From assembly GCF_010015445.1 (NCBI RefSeq), contig NC_053112.1, positions 33,849,498 through 33,913,497 on the forward strand: a DNA stretch of 64,000 bases. Direction: 5' to 3'. The notes under the pieces were generated by a model. That model worked only from the letters and a program-made list of their open reading frames with translations. It was not told where the DNA came from and did not search any database. Of this stretch, positions 1 to 10,948 are shown piece by piece. Numbering within the stretch: position 1 is the stretch's first letter; every line of letters begins with the position of its first letter. Both the position numbers and the translations under genes were made by a program. This DNA is from Perca fluviatilis. Taxonomy: Eukaryota; Chordata; Actinopteri; Perciformes; Percidae.

Positions 1-705
1 AGCTTTCTTAGTCAATTAATCAAAAAAACAAAACAAACCAACAATCAATCATTCAATCCAGTACTTTGCATTTTGATTACCTTGTCACTAGACATTTCTG
101 TTGGATGTTGAAGCAGCATATTTGACTGTTGACAGGCACACTATGCGTTTTTTTGTTGACTTACATTTATTATGAGTCACTTTTTGTAAGAGGATCTGGT
201 TAATGGCCACGTTGGAAGCTGGGTCTGGACTTAAATGAAATAGTTTACTTTTCTTTTGATGTGACAGTGTGTTTGTGTAAATTACAGGCCACTGTAACTC
301 AAAGGGCACAGAGTGCTGGTTGTGAGTGGGCTGAATTTGAAGAATCCACACAGCACATGGAACACTTCCATATGCGTTCATTACTTTCCACTTTCCAGTA
401 AATGCACAACAAAAATGAGGGAGCTGAGCGGCAAATGGGACTACAGGGGGTCAGCCTACTACTTTATTAAAATATAATACAAAACCTTTACAGTGTTTCC
501 TTCTGTGATGATTCTTTAACAATTCCACAATAGCTGCTTATTCTGGCTTGAATATGTGTGATCGGTCTAATAGACTGCAACATGTTACCAATATTGCAGC
601 CCCTGGCAATATTAGACTTTCTGGTTAAACTGTTTTCACGTTTGTTATGACAACATAATATCTGAAAAGAATTTTGCCCATGTACCTTGATAATAAGCAT
701 TGGCA

Positions 706-709
<4 letters not shown>
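1..709. other. Intergenic DNA, no gene seen
   Basis: AT-rich single-copy-looking sequence. The short minus-strand open frames have no recognisable domain and no codon-like character. Confidence 0.5.

Positions 710-778
<69 letters not shown>
710..778. repeat. (CA)n microsatellite
   Basis: Uninterrupted CA dinucleotide run of about 69 bp. The 96-residue minus-strand frame through it, which reads as alternating Cys-Val, is an artefact of the repeat. Confidence 0.97.
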
Positions 779-781
<3 letters not shown>

Positions 782-1194
782 ATTCCAAACTAAGGAAGCT
801 AAGATTTTAAAATAAATTATAATATTTCAAACAAAATTCTGCTGCAGGTTTCAGGAGCACAAATTTTCTGATTGTTAAAAATACATACATGTATTGTTTA
901 TTCTTTCCTCTTTTTACCTGGACAGTGTTCAGTATAATGCATAACATATTGTAGCTGCAATATATCAGTATTCATATGGTGCTCTGGCAATAAATCTGAG
1001 CTTGGTCAAGCCAATAAAACCCTTTGGATTTGATTGTTTATGTACAGTAAATGTTGCTTTAATAGTTTATAGTTCTTGATTTATGTTGTATAAGTATTTT
1101 TTTGCTCTGGCAAATCGTTCTCTCCCCCACTCTCTAAAATTAAATCTAAAATCCTCAATGAGAGAACCTTACAGCACCTAATTGTTAACTTACA
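779..1194. other. Intergenic DNA upstream of a LINE remnant
   Basis: AT-rich, with no coding signal. The LINE-like reading frame starts at about 1195, so this is presumably the pre-insertion flank, although the 5' boundary of the LINE is not sharp. Confidence 0.4.
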
Positions 1195-1494
1195 GACCTA
1201 GTCGTGGGACTCGGTCTATGACAGTGGGACTCCTGATGCAGCATATGACAGTCTGATAAAGATCATTCAAGACTCCATCAAGGACACAATCCCTGAGAAG
1301 ACTATCAGATGCAGCACTACCCTCCAGAACCCTTGGATTACAAAGGGAATTTTAAAGTATATTAAATATAAAAGTAGGCTTTACAAATCCTACATAAAAA
1401 ATCCTTCTAGCTTAAATAAAGAGAAATATATTTCTTATAAAAATAAACTAACGCAGATCATAAGAAAGAGGGGGACTGCAGGAGGTCATGGAAT

Positions 1495-1896
1495 GTGATA
1501 AATGAAGTCCTCAACAGGAGACATAAACCTACTAATCTGCCTAACTTTGGTGATGCCAAAGCTGATCTTTTACAGAGTTTTAATAATCATTTTGCTTCAA
1601 TAGGTGCAAATCTGGCTAAGAATATAAGTCAACCCCAGGGTGTCACCTTCAAGTATTTTCTTTCTGGTAGCTACAGTCACTCATTTTTCATGATACCGAC
1701 AGATAGTACTGTGCTCCTCAAGATCATTTTGGACTTGAGGAGCTCGTACACTGCTGGTGTAGATGGAAGTAGTAAGATCATGAAAGACATTGCAAATGTC
1801 ATTGTAGAGCCACTGGCTCACTGGATCAACCTTTCTTTACTTACTGGCACTGTACCTAAAATGACAAAAATTGCTAAGATAATTCAAATTTTTTAA
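1495..1896 (+). pseudogene. LINE polyprotein fragment: RT N-terminal part
   Basis: A 133-residue open piece of the LINE ORF2-type protein. It contains FNNHFASIG and the AGVDG segment typical of the region just before RT motif 1 in L2/CR1-group LINEs. The frame ends at TAA 1894-1896 and continues, after the stop, with SNYQPISILPTFSKVMEK, which is the RT 'YRPISxL' region. The apparent Met at 1495 is internal, not a real start. Confidence 0.75.
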
Positions 1897-2376
1897 TTGG
1901 GCGACAGAAATGATATGAGCAATTACCAGCCCATATCAATTCTACCCACTTTCTCTAAAGTAATGGAGAAAGTAGTATACACTAGACTCAGTGGCTATCT
2001 TCATAAACTAGATATTCTTGTTCCCTCTCAATACGGTTTTAGAAAAAAAAAAAGAGTACCACCTGTATGGCAATACTCGACCTAATAGAACAAATAAATG
2101 ACTGCATTGAAGAGGGAAAATGTGGTGTTGGTATTTTCTTGGACCTATCAAAAGCCTTCGATACCATTGACTTTGATATTTTATTGTACAAATTGCATCA
2201 CTATGGTATCAGAGGTCTAGCACTTTAATGGTTCAGAAGTTATTTATACGAGAGGGAACTGTATGTCCATGTCAATGATCATAACTCTACTTGTCAGCCC
2301 ATGATCTTTGGGGTCCCCCAGGGTTCCATTATAGGGCCACTCTTATTCATTCTATATATAAATGATTTCATAAATT
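1897..2376 (+). pseudogene. LINE reverse transcriptase palm fragment, catalytic box deleted
   Basis: Carries the YRPIS-like motif (NYQPIS), the QYGFR segment, then after a slip in the A-run at 2042-2053 the first catalytic motif [11 protein letters not shown] and the PQGSxxGPLLF motif. A stop lies at 2226-2228. The sequence then joins to the RT C-terminal region without the YADD metal-binding box, so the protein could not be active. Confidence 0.78.
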
Positions 2377-2458
2377 TAATTTTATTCAAATCGAGTAAAA
2401 GAAATTTAAAAACACTGATCACTGCCTGATTAAAATTAATGGGCAGGAGATAAAAAGA

Positions 2459-3044
2459 GTGCATTCCACTAAATTCTTGGGGGTCCTCATTGACGACTCA
2501 CTCAACTTTAAATGTCATATTGACTATCTTGTAAACAAACTGTCCAAGTATGTTGGCTTGTTCTATAAGATCAGACATTTCCTTCCTCTGTCTGCCCTTC
2601 TCACGTTGTATAAAACTCTCTTTGAACCACACCTAACTATTGTAATGTGATATGGTGTAACACTTTCACCAGCCATCTTAAAAAACTTATATCCTTGCAA
2701 AATAAAGTCATATGGGCTCTGTCCTGGTCAGAGATAAATTCCCCCACCCACCCTCTATTCCACTGTTTTGAGTTCATAATGCCTGCCTTATGTTACAAAT
2801 TGTCAACAGGCTGAATTCTAGACTGAGTAGTCTTGTTCCCATCTCCAGCCCCCAGCATACATACCAAACAAGAATCAAACCACTTATATCAGGAAAATGT
2901 CGCCGACATGTGCGTGCCAGTATGAGTGTTGTTTGTAAGGGGCAGCAGATCTGGAACGGGATTAATGATGGCTTCAAGGTGTTGCCCTCTATCTCCAACT
3001 TCAAAAGACAACTAAAAAATAATTTCCTATTAACCTATATCTAA
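2459..3044 (+). pseudogene. LINE post-RT C-terminal fragments
   Basis: Two open pieces (2459-2650 and 2790-3044) encode the region downstream of the RT active site. The first has the 'FLGVLIDDSLNFKCHI' segment, the second a C-terminal piece with IWNGIND and SISNFKRQLK, typical of the extreme C-terminus of L2/CR1-group LINEs. Stops and shifts separate them. Confidence 0.72.
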
Positions 3045-3330
3045 TATAAAACTGTTATTTCATGGACTACTGGGATGTATGTGTATGATTGTATGTGTAT
3101 GTAATGTTATGTATGTACTGGTGCGCTTTTTGCGTACATTTACTCATCATCATCTGGTTACAGGTGGTAACTGTGTATTCTGTACCACTACCCTTTCATG
3201 AATCATGGGCCCCCACCTATAAGCTTTCCTAGGTTCTTTGGGGGACCCATTCACTCTACCTAATTGATCTTGTACCCCAACTGTATTATTGTAATGTTTG
3301 AAGTGGCATTGTGAATAAAAATAAATAAAT

Positions 3331-5034
3331 ACATTTAAAAAAATTAAATAAGTGGTTAAACAGTAGGATTTAGTTTGATGAAAGTTGCCTAATATAAAAG
3401 GTCAGTATCATCACAGGTCTTAAATGTAGGTTTTGAGCAAAAAGGAATTGGGTGGCACAATTTTGAGCAAAAAGGATATATTTTAAGTGGTTTAGTCTTA
3501 TTCTCCACACACTAGACTGGTTTTGGCATCTTGAATATGTATGCTTGAAGTTTATTATTGGTGAGTTGATGGGATTTGAAAGTGTGTAGCAAAGATTAGT
3601 TATCGTTACAAAATACAATTGCACAAACATGCATGTGCTAACACTAAATCAATCAATTAAGGTGCATATGAATGATTAGAATGAACAAAAGAAGCACTAA
3701 CATAAGCAAAAATGTGCTGTATATTGTATATAAAAACAGTAAATAAATAATAGCTATGCTGACTACTCTGTTAAGTAGTCAGTAAAATAAGTCCTATACT
3801 TCAAGCTGATTATTTTCTGCCCAAACAACTAAATAAATCCACTGACACAGTATCTCACACAACAGTGGTACATAACAGACAGCACTGATTTATCACTCTC
3901 ATTATGCCACATTAGCCAGACTAAAACAACAGACAAAAGAGCTAAAAGGAAGGGAAAGAAAAAGGCCAAAAAGGAAAGTTTAACAAGTGCTGTGTGATTA
4001 ATCTCAACATGCTCTCTATATCTAACGTCTATTTCCTGTTGACTTGCATCACTCTTTAATCTGGAAGGACCAAATTAAAAGCAATGCATGTCCCACAAAG
4101 GTCTGTGCCACCCAAATTCTTTACCGCAGTCACCGCCTCTTCCACTTCAGAAATAAGATGGATGCGGGCATCCTGGCTGCATGTGCTCTGCAGATCTTAC
4201 TATCATTATTTGTAAGAGAAACAACCGAAACAGTAACTATAGCTTTCAGTGTTTCAGGAATGTTCAAATTTGTAACAATGGCTTTCCTATTCCCTTTAGA
4301 GACTCAAAGTGATGTCACAGTGTTTCATAAGAGATATGTTCTTAAATCTATGTCAGATCATAGCACAAAACCCAACAATTAATCAATAAGTCGATCAACA
4401 TAAAAGTAATTGGAAATTTTTAAATTGGTTTTAAAAATTGATTAAGAAATTAAGTAAATTTTTCTTGCTAAAGTGCCTGACAATACCTAATTCCAGTTTC
4501 TCAAATGTGACAATTTCCTGTTTTTCTTTGTGTAACTTGTGTGTGATTGTAAACTGAATACATTTAAGTTTCAGACTGTTGGTCGGACAAAACAAGACAT
4601 TTAAGATGGCAACCCTATAGGGCTTTAGGAAATCATGAGAGTATTTTTTAATTATTTTTGAAATATTATAGACCAAATAATTATCAAAGACAAATAATCA
4701 ACAGACTACAACTGATAACAAAGTAATTGTTACTTACAGCCTTACTTTTTTTCTGAACAGTGTATTAGCAACATAACACAACATTACAAATTGACCACAA
4801 CTGATGGTGCATGAGAATGGCATGGCAATATTACAGTTTTACACTCTCGCCATTAATTCAGTGGTTACCAGATGTTTTCGATTTACAAACATTAAGCTAT
4901 ATATATGCTGCAAAACAAACCAGTCAATCAGTTAATTCTGGAAGAAGATATTTCCAATATTCTGTGAGGAAGCATGCAACTTTTAATCGGACAAGTGCTA
5001 CACATTGGTGGACATGCCTTACTTTAAATACTGT
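3331..5034. other. Intergenic DNA, no gene seen
   Basis: AT-rich. A 16-bp string TTTTGAGCAAAAAGGA occurs twice at about 3432-3476. A 112-codon plus-strand frame at 4044-4382 has no recognisable domain and is not called. Confidence 0.5.
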
Positions 5035-5439
5035 AAGGCCCTGTTTACACGATGACGCTCGCGGGTGAAAATGAAAAAATATTTTATCGGATGTGCCTTT
5101 CGTTTATACGGCGACGGCGTTTTGGGGGCTTAAAAACGCAAAAAAGTGAAACCACCCTCCAGAGTGGAAATCTTAAAAACGCTCCACCGTCGCGTTACCG
5201 TCTAAAGGGTAAAAACGCAAAAGTCTGAAGACAGAGGTGTGGAGAGAGACGAAAAAAAGGCGTCCAGGTAGTCTGCTGTTACAGAGTAGGCTACAGAAAT
5301 TATAGGCTTCTGTTATCTAAAATAATTTCAATGTAATGGCTCAATATTTAAATGATTTCGACAATGTGGATAAGATTGTTATAGTTCGATGATGATATGT
5401 ATAGGCTATTCATTTGAGCCAGAGTAGGCGACAACGTTG

Positions 5440-5467
5440 CGGATGAAGAGAGAGAGAGAGAGAAAGC
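5440..5467. repeat. (GA)n simple repeat beside a GC-rich imperfect palindrome
   Basis: A GA run is followed at 5466-5535 by an imperfect inverted repeat: GCGAGAGGCAGC on the left against the complement of GCTGCCTCTCGC on the right, with GGCAGAGGAG/CTCCTCTGCC continuing the stem. The left arm has a 6-base bulge. Confidence 0.7.
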
Positions 5468-5735
5468 GAGAGGCAGCGGCCAGCGGGCAGAGGAGGGTCT
5501 GCTTCAGCCTCCTCTGCCTGCTGCCTCTCGCTCTCAAGCAGCGGCTGAAGGGCCGCTAGGCTCAGGGTATTGGTAGTGCTCCCGTGGGTGCTGTGCTGTG
5601 GCTTATCACGGTCAACTGTGCCGGTCATCATCAGACAAACATGCAACTCCACCTCCTCGTCTTTCCAGACAAGCTTTTGTTGTTCGCTTCGACATGTTTT
5701 GGTTTCGCGCTACCAAAGCCGGTCTACGGAAAGCC

Positions 5736-6480
5736 GTTCCACTCCCTATTCAGCCCCATTGTACCGAATTTGGTTGCAGTTCCACCAGAGTTCCACTGGG
5801 GGTGATCGCGGTCCAGTGCAAAATGAATGGGACTCTATGGAGCTAGACGGCTAAATGTGTCTCTTTCGCCCGATTGTCGTTGAGAAACCTCAGATTTGAT
5901 TGTAGTTTTTGCAAGTTCAACATGGGTTATAGGTCGAAAGTTGAATGAACGAGTACTTATGTCCTTTTGAACACGTCAGTGAAGGTCTGATTACGATCGG
6001 AGATCCCGCTTCACGGCATCCGAAGCAGAGCCTGAATGTCAGAGTAAATATTTCGGCATAGTCTTTAAAACATTAGCAAACCTCTTTCTAGCATGTGTAT
6101 TAACAGGGAGAGCCTTACCTGTTAGCTGTGTTGTCGATGCCTCGAGAGAAAAAAGGAAGCGACTCAGAGCTTGCCGTAAAGCAGTATCTCTGGCCGTATA
6201 TATGTGTATGACGTCATTGACATTTTAAAAGGCTTTTTAGAACAAAAAAACGACTTTAAAAAAATCGAACATCCAGCAGTGTGTATTTTCTTTGCCTCCC
6301 CTTTCGAATGCAGCATTCAAATTACTAGACAAAAAATTATATCCTGAGAAAAGCGGATTTTGAGGGGTATAGCTCCATAGAGTCCCATTCATTCTGCACT
6401 GGCCTGTGAGCACCCCCTATATGGAACTCTGCTGGAACTGCAACCAGTTCAGAAGCCGGAAGTAACGAGGGAGTGGAACT
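5736..6480. mobile_element. Nested DNA element with about 110-bp terminal inverted repeats
   Basis: 5771-5845 matches the reverse complement of 6370-6446 with few mismatches: both read TGGTTGCAGTTCCA, then AATGAATGGGACTCTATGG, then AGCTA. The similarity extends outward through GTTCCACTCCCT at 5736 and 6470. The 520-bp interior has no open frame of note. This is a foldback/long-TIR nonautonomous element sitting inside the 5035-6748 element. Confidence 0.8.
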
Positions 6481-6749
6481 TCTTCCTATATTAGAAATTA
6501 TTTGGCGCTACTAAGGAGAGAAGTAGAAGGAAGGTTCTACGCAGGTGCGCTGACTTGGTGGTGTTGTGTGGCAGTGCCACCTAGCCGCCTGGCGTGCATA
6601 CTACATCGAATTTCACACACTTTTGCATCACCATATGCACGCAGATTGTCCCCCCAAAACTCTCGTCTAAACGCGGAATAAAAAGTGAGAACGCAACGCC
6701 ACTTTTGCGTTTTCTCTTCAGATCATTTCCGTCTAAACATAGCCTAAGT

Positions 6750-7656
6750 CTGTATATATGTGCACCTACCAGAAGTAGCTTGTTCTTGTTTGGAAATAAC
6801 GTGCCAACAGTTTCCACTTATTTAGGGAATTGTCTATTAATAATAACAACTACAAGTATGTTATACTTTCTGAGAGAAGAGAACTGCCCATGCTGAACAT
6901 TACCAATCAGTTTTTTGCTAAACTTCTTTTGCAAAAGTTGTATTCAACTCAGTATGACATAGTGGGAGAATAATTTGACATACATTTGTGCAACTGACTT
7001 CATTGATACTCTTATACACATGCTCTTAATGTATCTAATGAAACACTCGTTCCAGAAGCAGCTGTGTGTTAAAGATCTTTTCACACCCTGTCTCATCAAC
7101 ACTGTATCAACATCAGCTAGCTCTTCCCTTATCAGTGTACTTTATCGACATCTGCCAGGCTGAAGATAAGAATTATCATTTTCAGCCCATTAGAGGTCTT
7201 GACGCTACCTATCTGATGGCAGCCGCTTGCTGCTGCCATCAGATAGTAATACACATTACTTCATGGCCACTATATGTCTGTGGGTGACCTTCATTAAGAT
7301 TTTACAGCTGAACAGTCACAATATTTACTGCATTTTATAATTTAAAATGGTATGAAAATCTCCTACCCTGACTTAGCCTCATTATTTCCTGAAGATGAAA
7401 CCAGAATATGCAGTGACAGTTGCTAAAATATATGAAGATCTGTTCACTATATATCTGCCAAAGATTAAATCTAATATTACATTCTACAACATAATAGATG
7501 AAGTTGAAAATTGAGTGTTTGCTGTAACACATGTAACACTTGTTCTTCATTTATCATTATTTCATAATTATTTAATGTTAAATTGATCACGTCTTTTTGC
7601 CCTGTACATGAAAATATAAAGTTGGGCAAAAATAAGTAAATATTAATTATACATAT
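6750..7656. other. Intergenic DNA with one perfect hairpin
   Basis: No coding or repeat signal recognised apart from the hairpin at 7209-7246. Confidence 0.45.
7209..7246. repeat. Perfect 15-bp inverted repeat, 8-base loop
   Basis: CTATCTGATGGCAGC at 7209-7223 is exactly complementary to 7232-7246, with the loop CGCTTGCT. No T-run follows, so it is not a terminator-like structure. It could be a transposon footprint or a small structured RNA; nothing else supports either. Confidence 0.85.
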
Positions 7657-7657
7657 G

Positions 7658-8427
7658 AGGGCGCTTTCACACCTGCCTCGTTCAGTTCGGTTAAATCGCA
7701 CTAGAGTTTGTTTGCCCTGCTGGTGCGGTTCGTTTGGGCAGGTGTGAATGCGGCAGTCACACCAAAAGCGGACCAAACAAGCATACCGAGACCACCTCAA
7801 CAAGCAGGTCTCGGTACCCTTTTTTGGTCCGCTTTCAATCCAACTCTGGAGTGGTTCGTTTGTGGTGAGAACGTGATCCGACCTCGAACTGCACCAACTA
7901 TATATACTTCGCCAGTCTCAGCTAAATGTCTCCTGTAGTCAGGTGTACTTAGCAATCGGCAGTGCAGTAGAGCAGCAAACTGTAACAGGTTGCAATGTTT
8001 CTCTAGCAGAAATAGACTGCAGTCAAGCTTGTTGTCACCCACATTTCTGTGGTCAAACCAGCCGCCGCTAAAGTTGGAGACCGACACCAGCAGAGCAAAG
8101 CGAAGTTTCGGTGACCAGAGCAGACATAGTAACGTCGCTCGCAAAACAATGTCTGATTATTTAAATGAAATGAGCTGGTTTGACCATGGAGATGCAATAA
8201 ATATGCACTAGTCCCCACAGGACCTTCTTCCTGTATTTACTTTCTTGCTCACACCCCAGACACATCCTACCAATAAGCGGGGTGAACGTTCTTGTGTGGT
8301 TTGTAATGATGCATTTTGGTACGCTTGATTTTTCCGGGTGTGAAACCAAACCAAACGGGCTCCAAGTTTACAAACTCATCAACTTATTCGGACCAAAGCA
8401 AATGAACTATAGGTGTGACAACGCCCT
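7658..8427. mobile_element. Nonautonomous DNA transposon, family with AGGGCG ends (copy 1)
   Basis: The left end AGGGCGCTTTCACACCT (7658-7674) and the reverse complement of the right end (8411-8427, AGGGCGTTGTCACACCT) match at 15 of 17 positions. Subterminal words such as GGTTCGTTTG and GGACCAAA recur in both orientations. No transposase. An 8-bp target duplication is not evident. A diverged second copy lies at about 20699-21185. Confidence 0.78.
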
Positions 8428-10458
8428 AAATCTCAACATCAATAGTAACCAATGTTGAATGTGTAATTAATGTATGTCAATGAAACTACAAAAGATTATT
8501 ACAACCATGTCGGCGGCTCTGTAAATGCTGTTAGTTTTGCTCGCCAGATAAAAATGTTAACCATGCTGGAGGAAAAGTCAGCGGATCACAAAAGTCAGCA
8601 GGATTCATTGTTTGGGGATCATGCTGTACAAAATTTCATAGCAACCCATCCAATTGTTGATATATTTTAGTCTGGACAGACGGACGGCCAGTGAGCATGG
8701 CTGTATGGAGGGATGTCAGAGTAGCCATCTGAAACTGAAATACTGCACTGTTCTTTGTTTTCTGTCTGTTTGATTTGTCTTACAAACGCCACAGCTTCTG
8801 ATTGTCAAAATGAGAGACAATTTTGCCGTGCTCTTTAAATGATCTCATCACAAAATTTCAGTGCACCATTGAAAATGGATTAGAAACTGTGGAAAAGGTG
8901 ATTGGAAAGCCTTAGGCATGACCGTTCTAGCATATGGGCCCTTTTTTCTTATTTAGAATGGTCAACTTAACAATAAAAATACATTATTTTTTGAGTTCAC
9001 AAGTTCACATTGAAGATTAGAGTATAGGTTTGTTCATCCCTCCAAACATTAATTACACAGCTGTATTGTGTTTTTGTCTGACAAAAACAAGAACCATGGG
9101 CACAATTCAATACTTGAGTCAATAAACCTAAGTACACCCCATCAGTGATGTTATGAGACAGAAGTAAAATAGATATGAGAGGGAGAGTGCGCTAACACAG
9201 TAATTGCTTTTGGTCTGTTATTTAGGATCAAATTAAAACAAGCAAAGAGCAGCAGTTTCGGTTGGCCATCATAACAGTTTCCATCCCAGCTGCAGGCTCT
9301 CTTGCATTAGATGCTTGATAATGGGCACATTAGTGAAGGGGAAGTAGAAACATTCTATGGTAAAATGCTTACTTTTGTTTGTTAATGGAGCTGTGCTGTG
9401 TATGCAAACTTTGTTTTGGTCTTGGTATTTTGGCTGGTACTGTATAATTTGGTGTTTAGAAAGGTGCCAGAGGGAGATCCCCTCCCCTAGTTAAACTTAA
9501 TGAATCATGGAGAGACTACCTATATGCATGTTAATTAGGAAACTTGGTCAAGTCATTTTATTGTGAGCTGGTAATTACCAGCTATAATAGTTCATAACAT
9601 TTCCAACACAGAGCACAATCAACAAGCTTATGCTTGGGCCAACGACTGAGAAATATTAACTTTTGAAACACTATAAATGTTAGGTTCTTACAAGATTAAG
9701 TAACTTATTTTTGTCAGTGACAATGTATCACTCAAATGAATCCGTTCGATGAGCTATAACAGTTAAAGAAATAATAGTTATGTGTCATCTGTGACCTTAA
9801 TAAGAAAAATCCCAACACCCCCACAAACTGTCTGCACACAAAGAACACCAAGTGAGCAGTAATAGCATATAGCCGTTTGATAGCATGATGAGAAGGTGGC
9901 ATCTTGAATAGAGACAGGGGGTGGAATATCTTAAACATTTATTAGAAATAATCAAACTCACATGGATCAAAGGCTTATAATGTCTACAAAATCCAATAAT
10001 TGTCTTACAATGCATTAGATGTGTAACACCTCCTGGGCGCGGGTCAGTGTTGAGAGTATAAAGTAGCTCATATGCAAAATTAATATCTACCTTCTACCGT
10101 GTAATTATTTCTTACCCTTTTCAGCAGGTAAAACTCTTAAATTTAAATTGCACAATTATCAACATGGTTACTTAATGCACCGGTGATGGAAGCTCAACAG
10201 ATGTTACATTACATTTGGCTTCATTGTGTGATTTCACAAAAATTAGTTTACTACTATTGACAACTGGGTTTCACAGAAGAGTCGACTATTCGAATATTCA
10301 ACCATCAAAACTACTAGTTGACGTGACGCATTATTGTCGAATATTAGTTCATCTGTGGTTTTAACATGGTGCAGGTAATGAAGTAGTGGCAATATATCAG
10401 ATATGCATGTAAGTACATCAGATACGCAGCATGGGGCGGAATGGGTAAACAAGTCCAA
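8428..10458. other. Intergenic DNA, no gene seen
   Basis: AT-rich single-copy-looking DNA. None of the short frames carries a recognisable domain. Confidence 0.5.
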
Positions 10459-10760
10459 CATGGTCTCACGGCAGTTCGTGAAATGGTCACGTTATTTTTA
10501 ATCTATTGATTCGTGTACACGGACACGTTTATGTCAGTTTTTTTCGTTTTTTTCAGGGGCATATGGGAGAAGTTAGCCTTCAGTGCTTTCTGCCAGAACA
10601 ACACATCTTCATAACTAAACAACATTATAGGTCCATTTCCAAAGACTCCCAAAACAACACACGACCAGTCTATTTAACCACACAGTGGCGGTTTCATCGT
10701 GACCATAATCATGTCACCGTTCTATTCAACGTAAACGGCAAATTTTTAAACATGTAGTAA
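10459..10760. repeat. Fragment of the GTCTCACGGCAGTTCGTG dispersed repeat family
   Basis: 10462-10530 (TCTCACGGCAGTTCGTG, then TTTTTAATCTATTGAT, CGTGTACACGGACACGTTT) is homologous to the terminal repeats of the nested element at 48367-49312. A TTTAGGCAACAAAAA / TTTTCCTAAACCTTACC stretch at 10780-10830 is a second common repeat motif, also seen near 56500. The right end is not identifiable, so this is a fragment. Confidence 0.7.
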
Positions 10761-10901
10761 ACGTTGTGAACTGGTTTAGTTTAGGCAACAAAAAATACCC
10801 AAACCTTTTCCTAAACCTTACCAAGTAGTTTTTTTGCCTAAATCTAACAAGATTTTCAGCACATTTTCACTCATCCACACGCACATTTGTTTTGATTATT
10901 A

Positions 10902-10948
10902 GAGCCGGGCTGTTTTCAGCCGGGCTGTTTTCAGCCGTGTTTTCAGCG
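10902..10948. repeat. Short tandem repeat, about 15-16 bp unit
   Basis: GCCGGGCTGTTTTCA is repeated twice, with a third partial GCCGTGTTTTCA, embedded in AT-rich DNA. Confidence 0.8.

Larger units (their letters stand above)
1195..3330 (+). mobile_element. Decayed L2/CR1-group non-LTR retrotransposon
   Basis: A 5'-truncated, inactive LINE. It starts in the linker between endonuclease and reverse transcriptase (a frame with PWITKGILK at about 1332) and runs through the RT fingers and palm to the post-RT C-terminus. It ends at an AT-rich tail of TAAATAAATA type at about 3315-3330. Seen: RT motif [11 protein letters not shown] at about 2139-2171 and [13 protein letters not shown] at about 2311-2349. 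The FxDD box that normally follows is missing; the frame passes from INDFI straight into post-catalytic sequence. There are stops at 1894 and 2226, a frameshift in an A-run at 2042-2053, and another near 2410. The subclade (Daphne/Crack-like) is a guess from residue pattern; L2/CR1-group membership is more secure. Confidence 0.82.
5035..6748. mobile_element. DNA transposon-like element with degenerate inverted ends, split by a nested element
   Basis: The left end (AGGCCCTGTTTACACGATG, from about 5039) and the reverse complement of the right end (TAGGCTATGTTTAGACG, ending near 6747) are alike. On both sides a run containing AACGCAAAA and AAGTG-type words follows 80-100 bp further in. The interior is CpG-rich. 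No transposase is visible, so it is nonautonomous. The superfamily cannot be assigned; no convincing target duplication was found. Confidence 0.55.

Noticed and set aside
488..778. 96-codon minus-strand frame rich in Cys-Val
   Set aside because: It is the translation of the CA microsatellite and has no other support.
4044..4382. 112-codon plus-strand frame
   Set aside because: No domain, no codon-like character and no neighbouring exons; within the range expected by chance in AT-rich DNA of this length.
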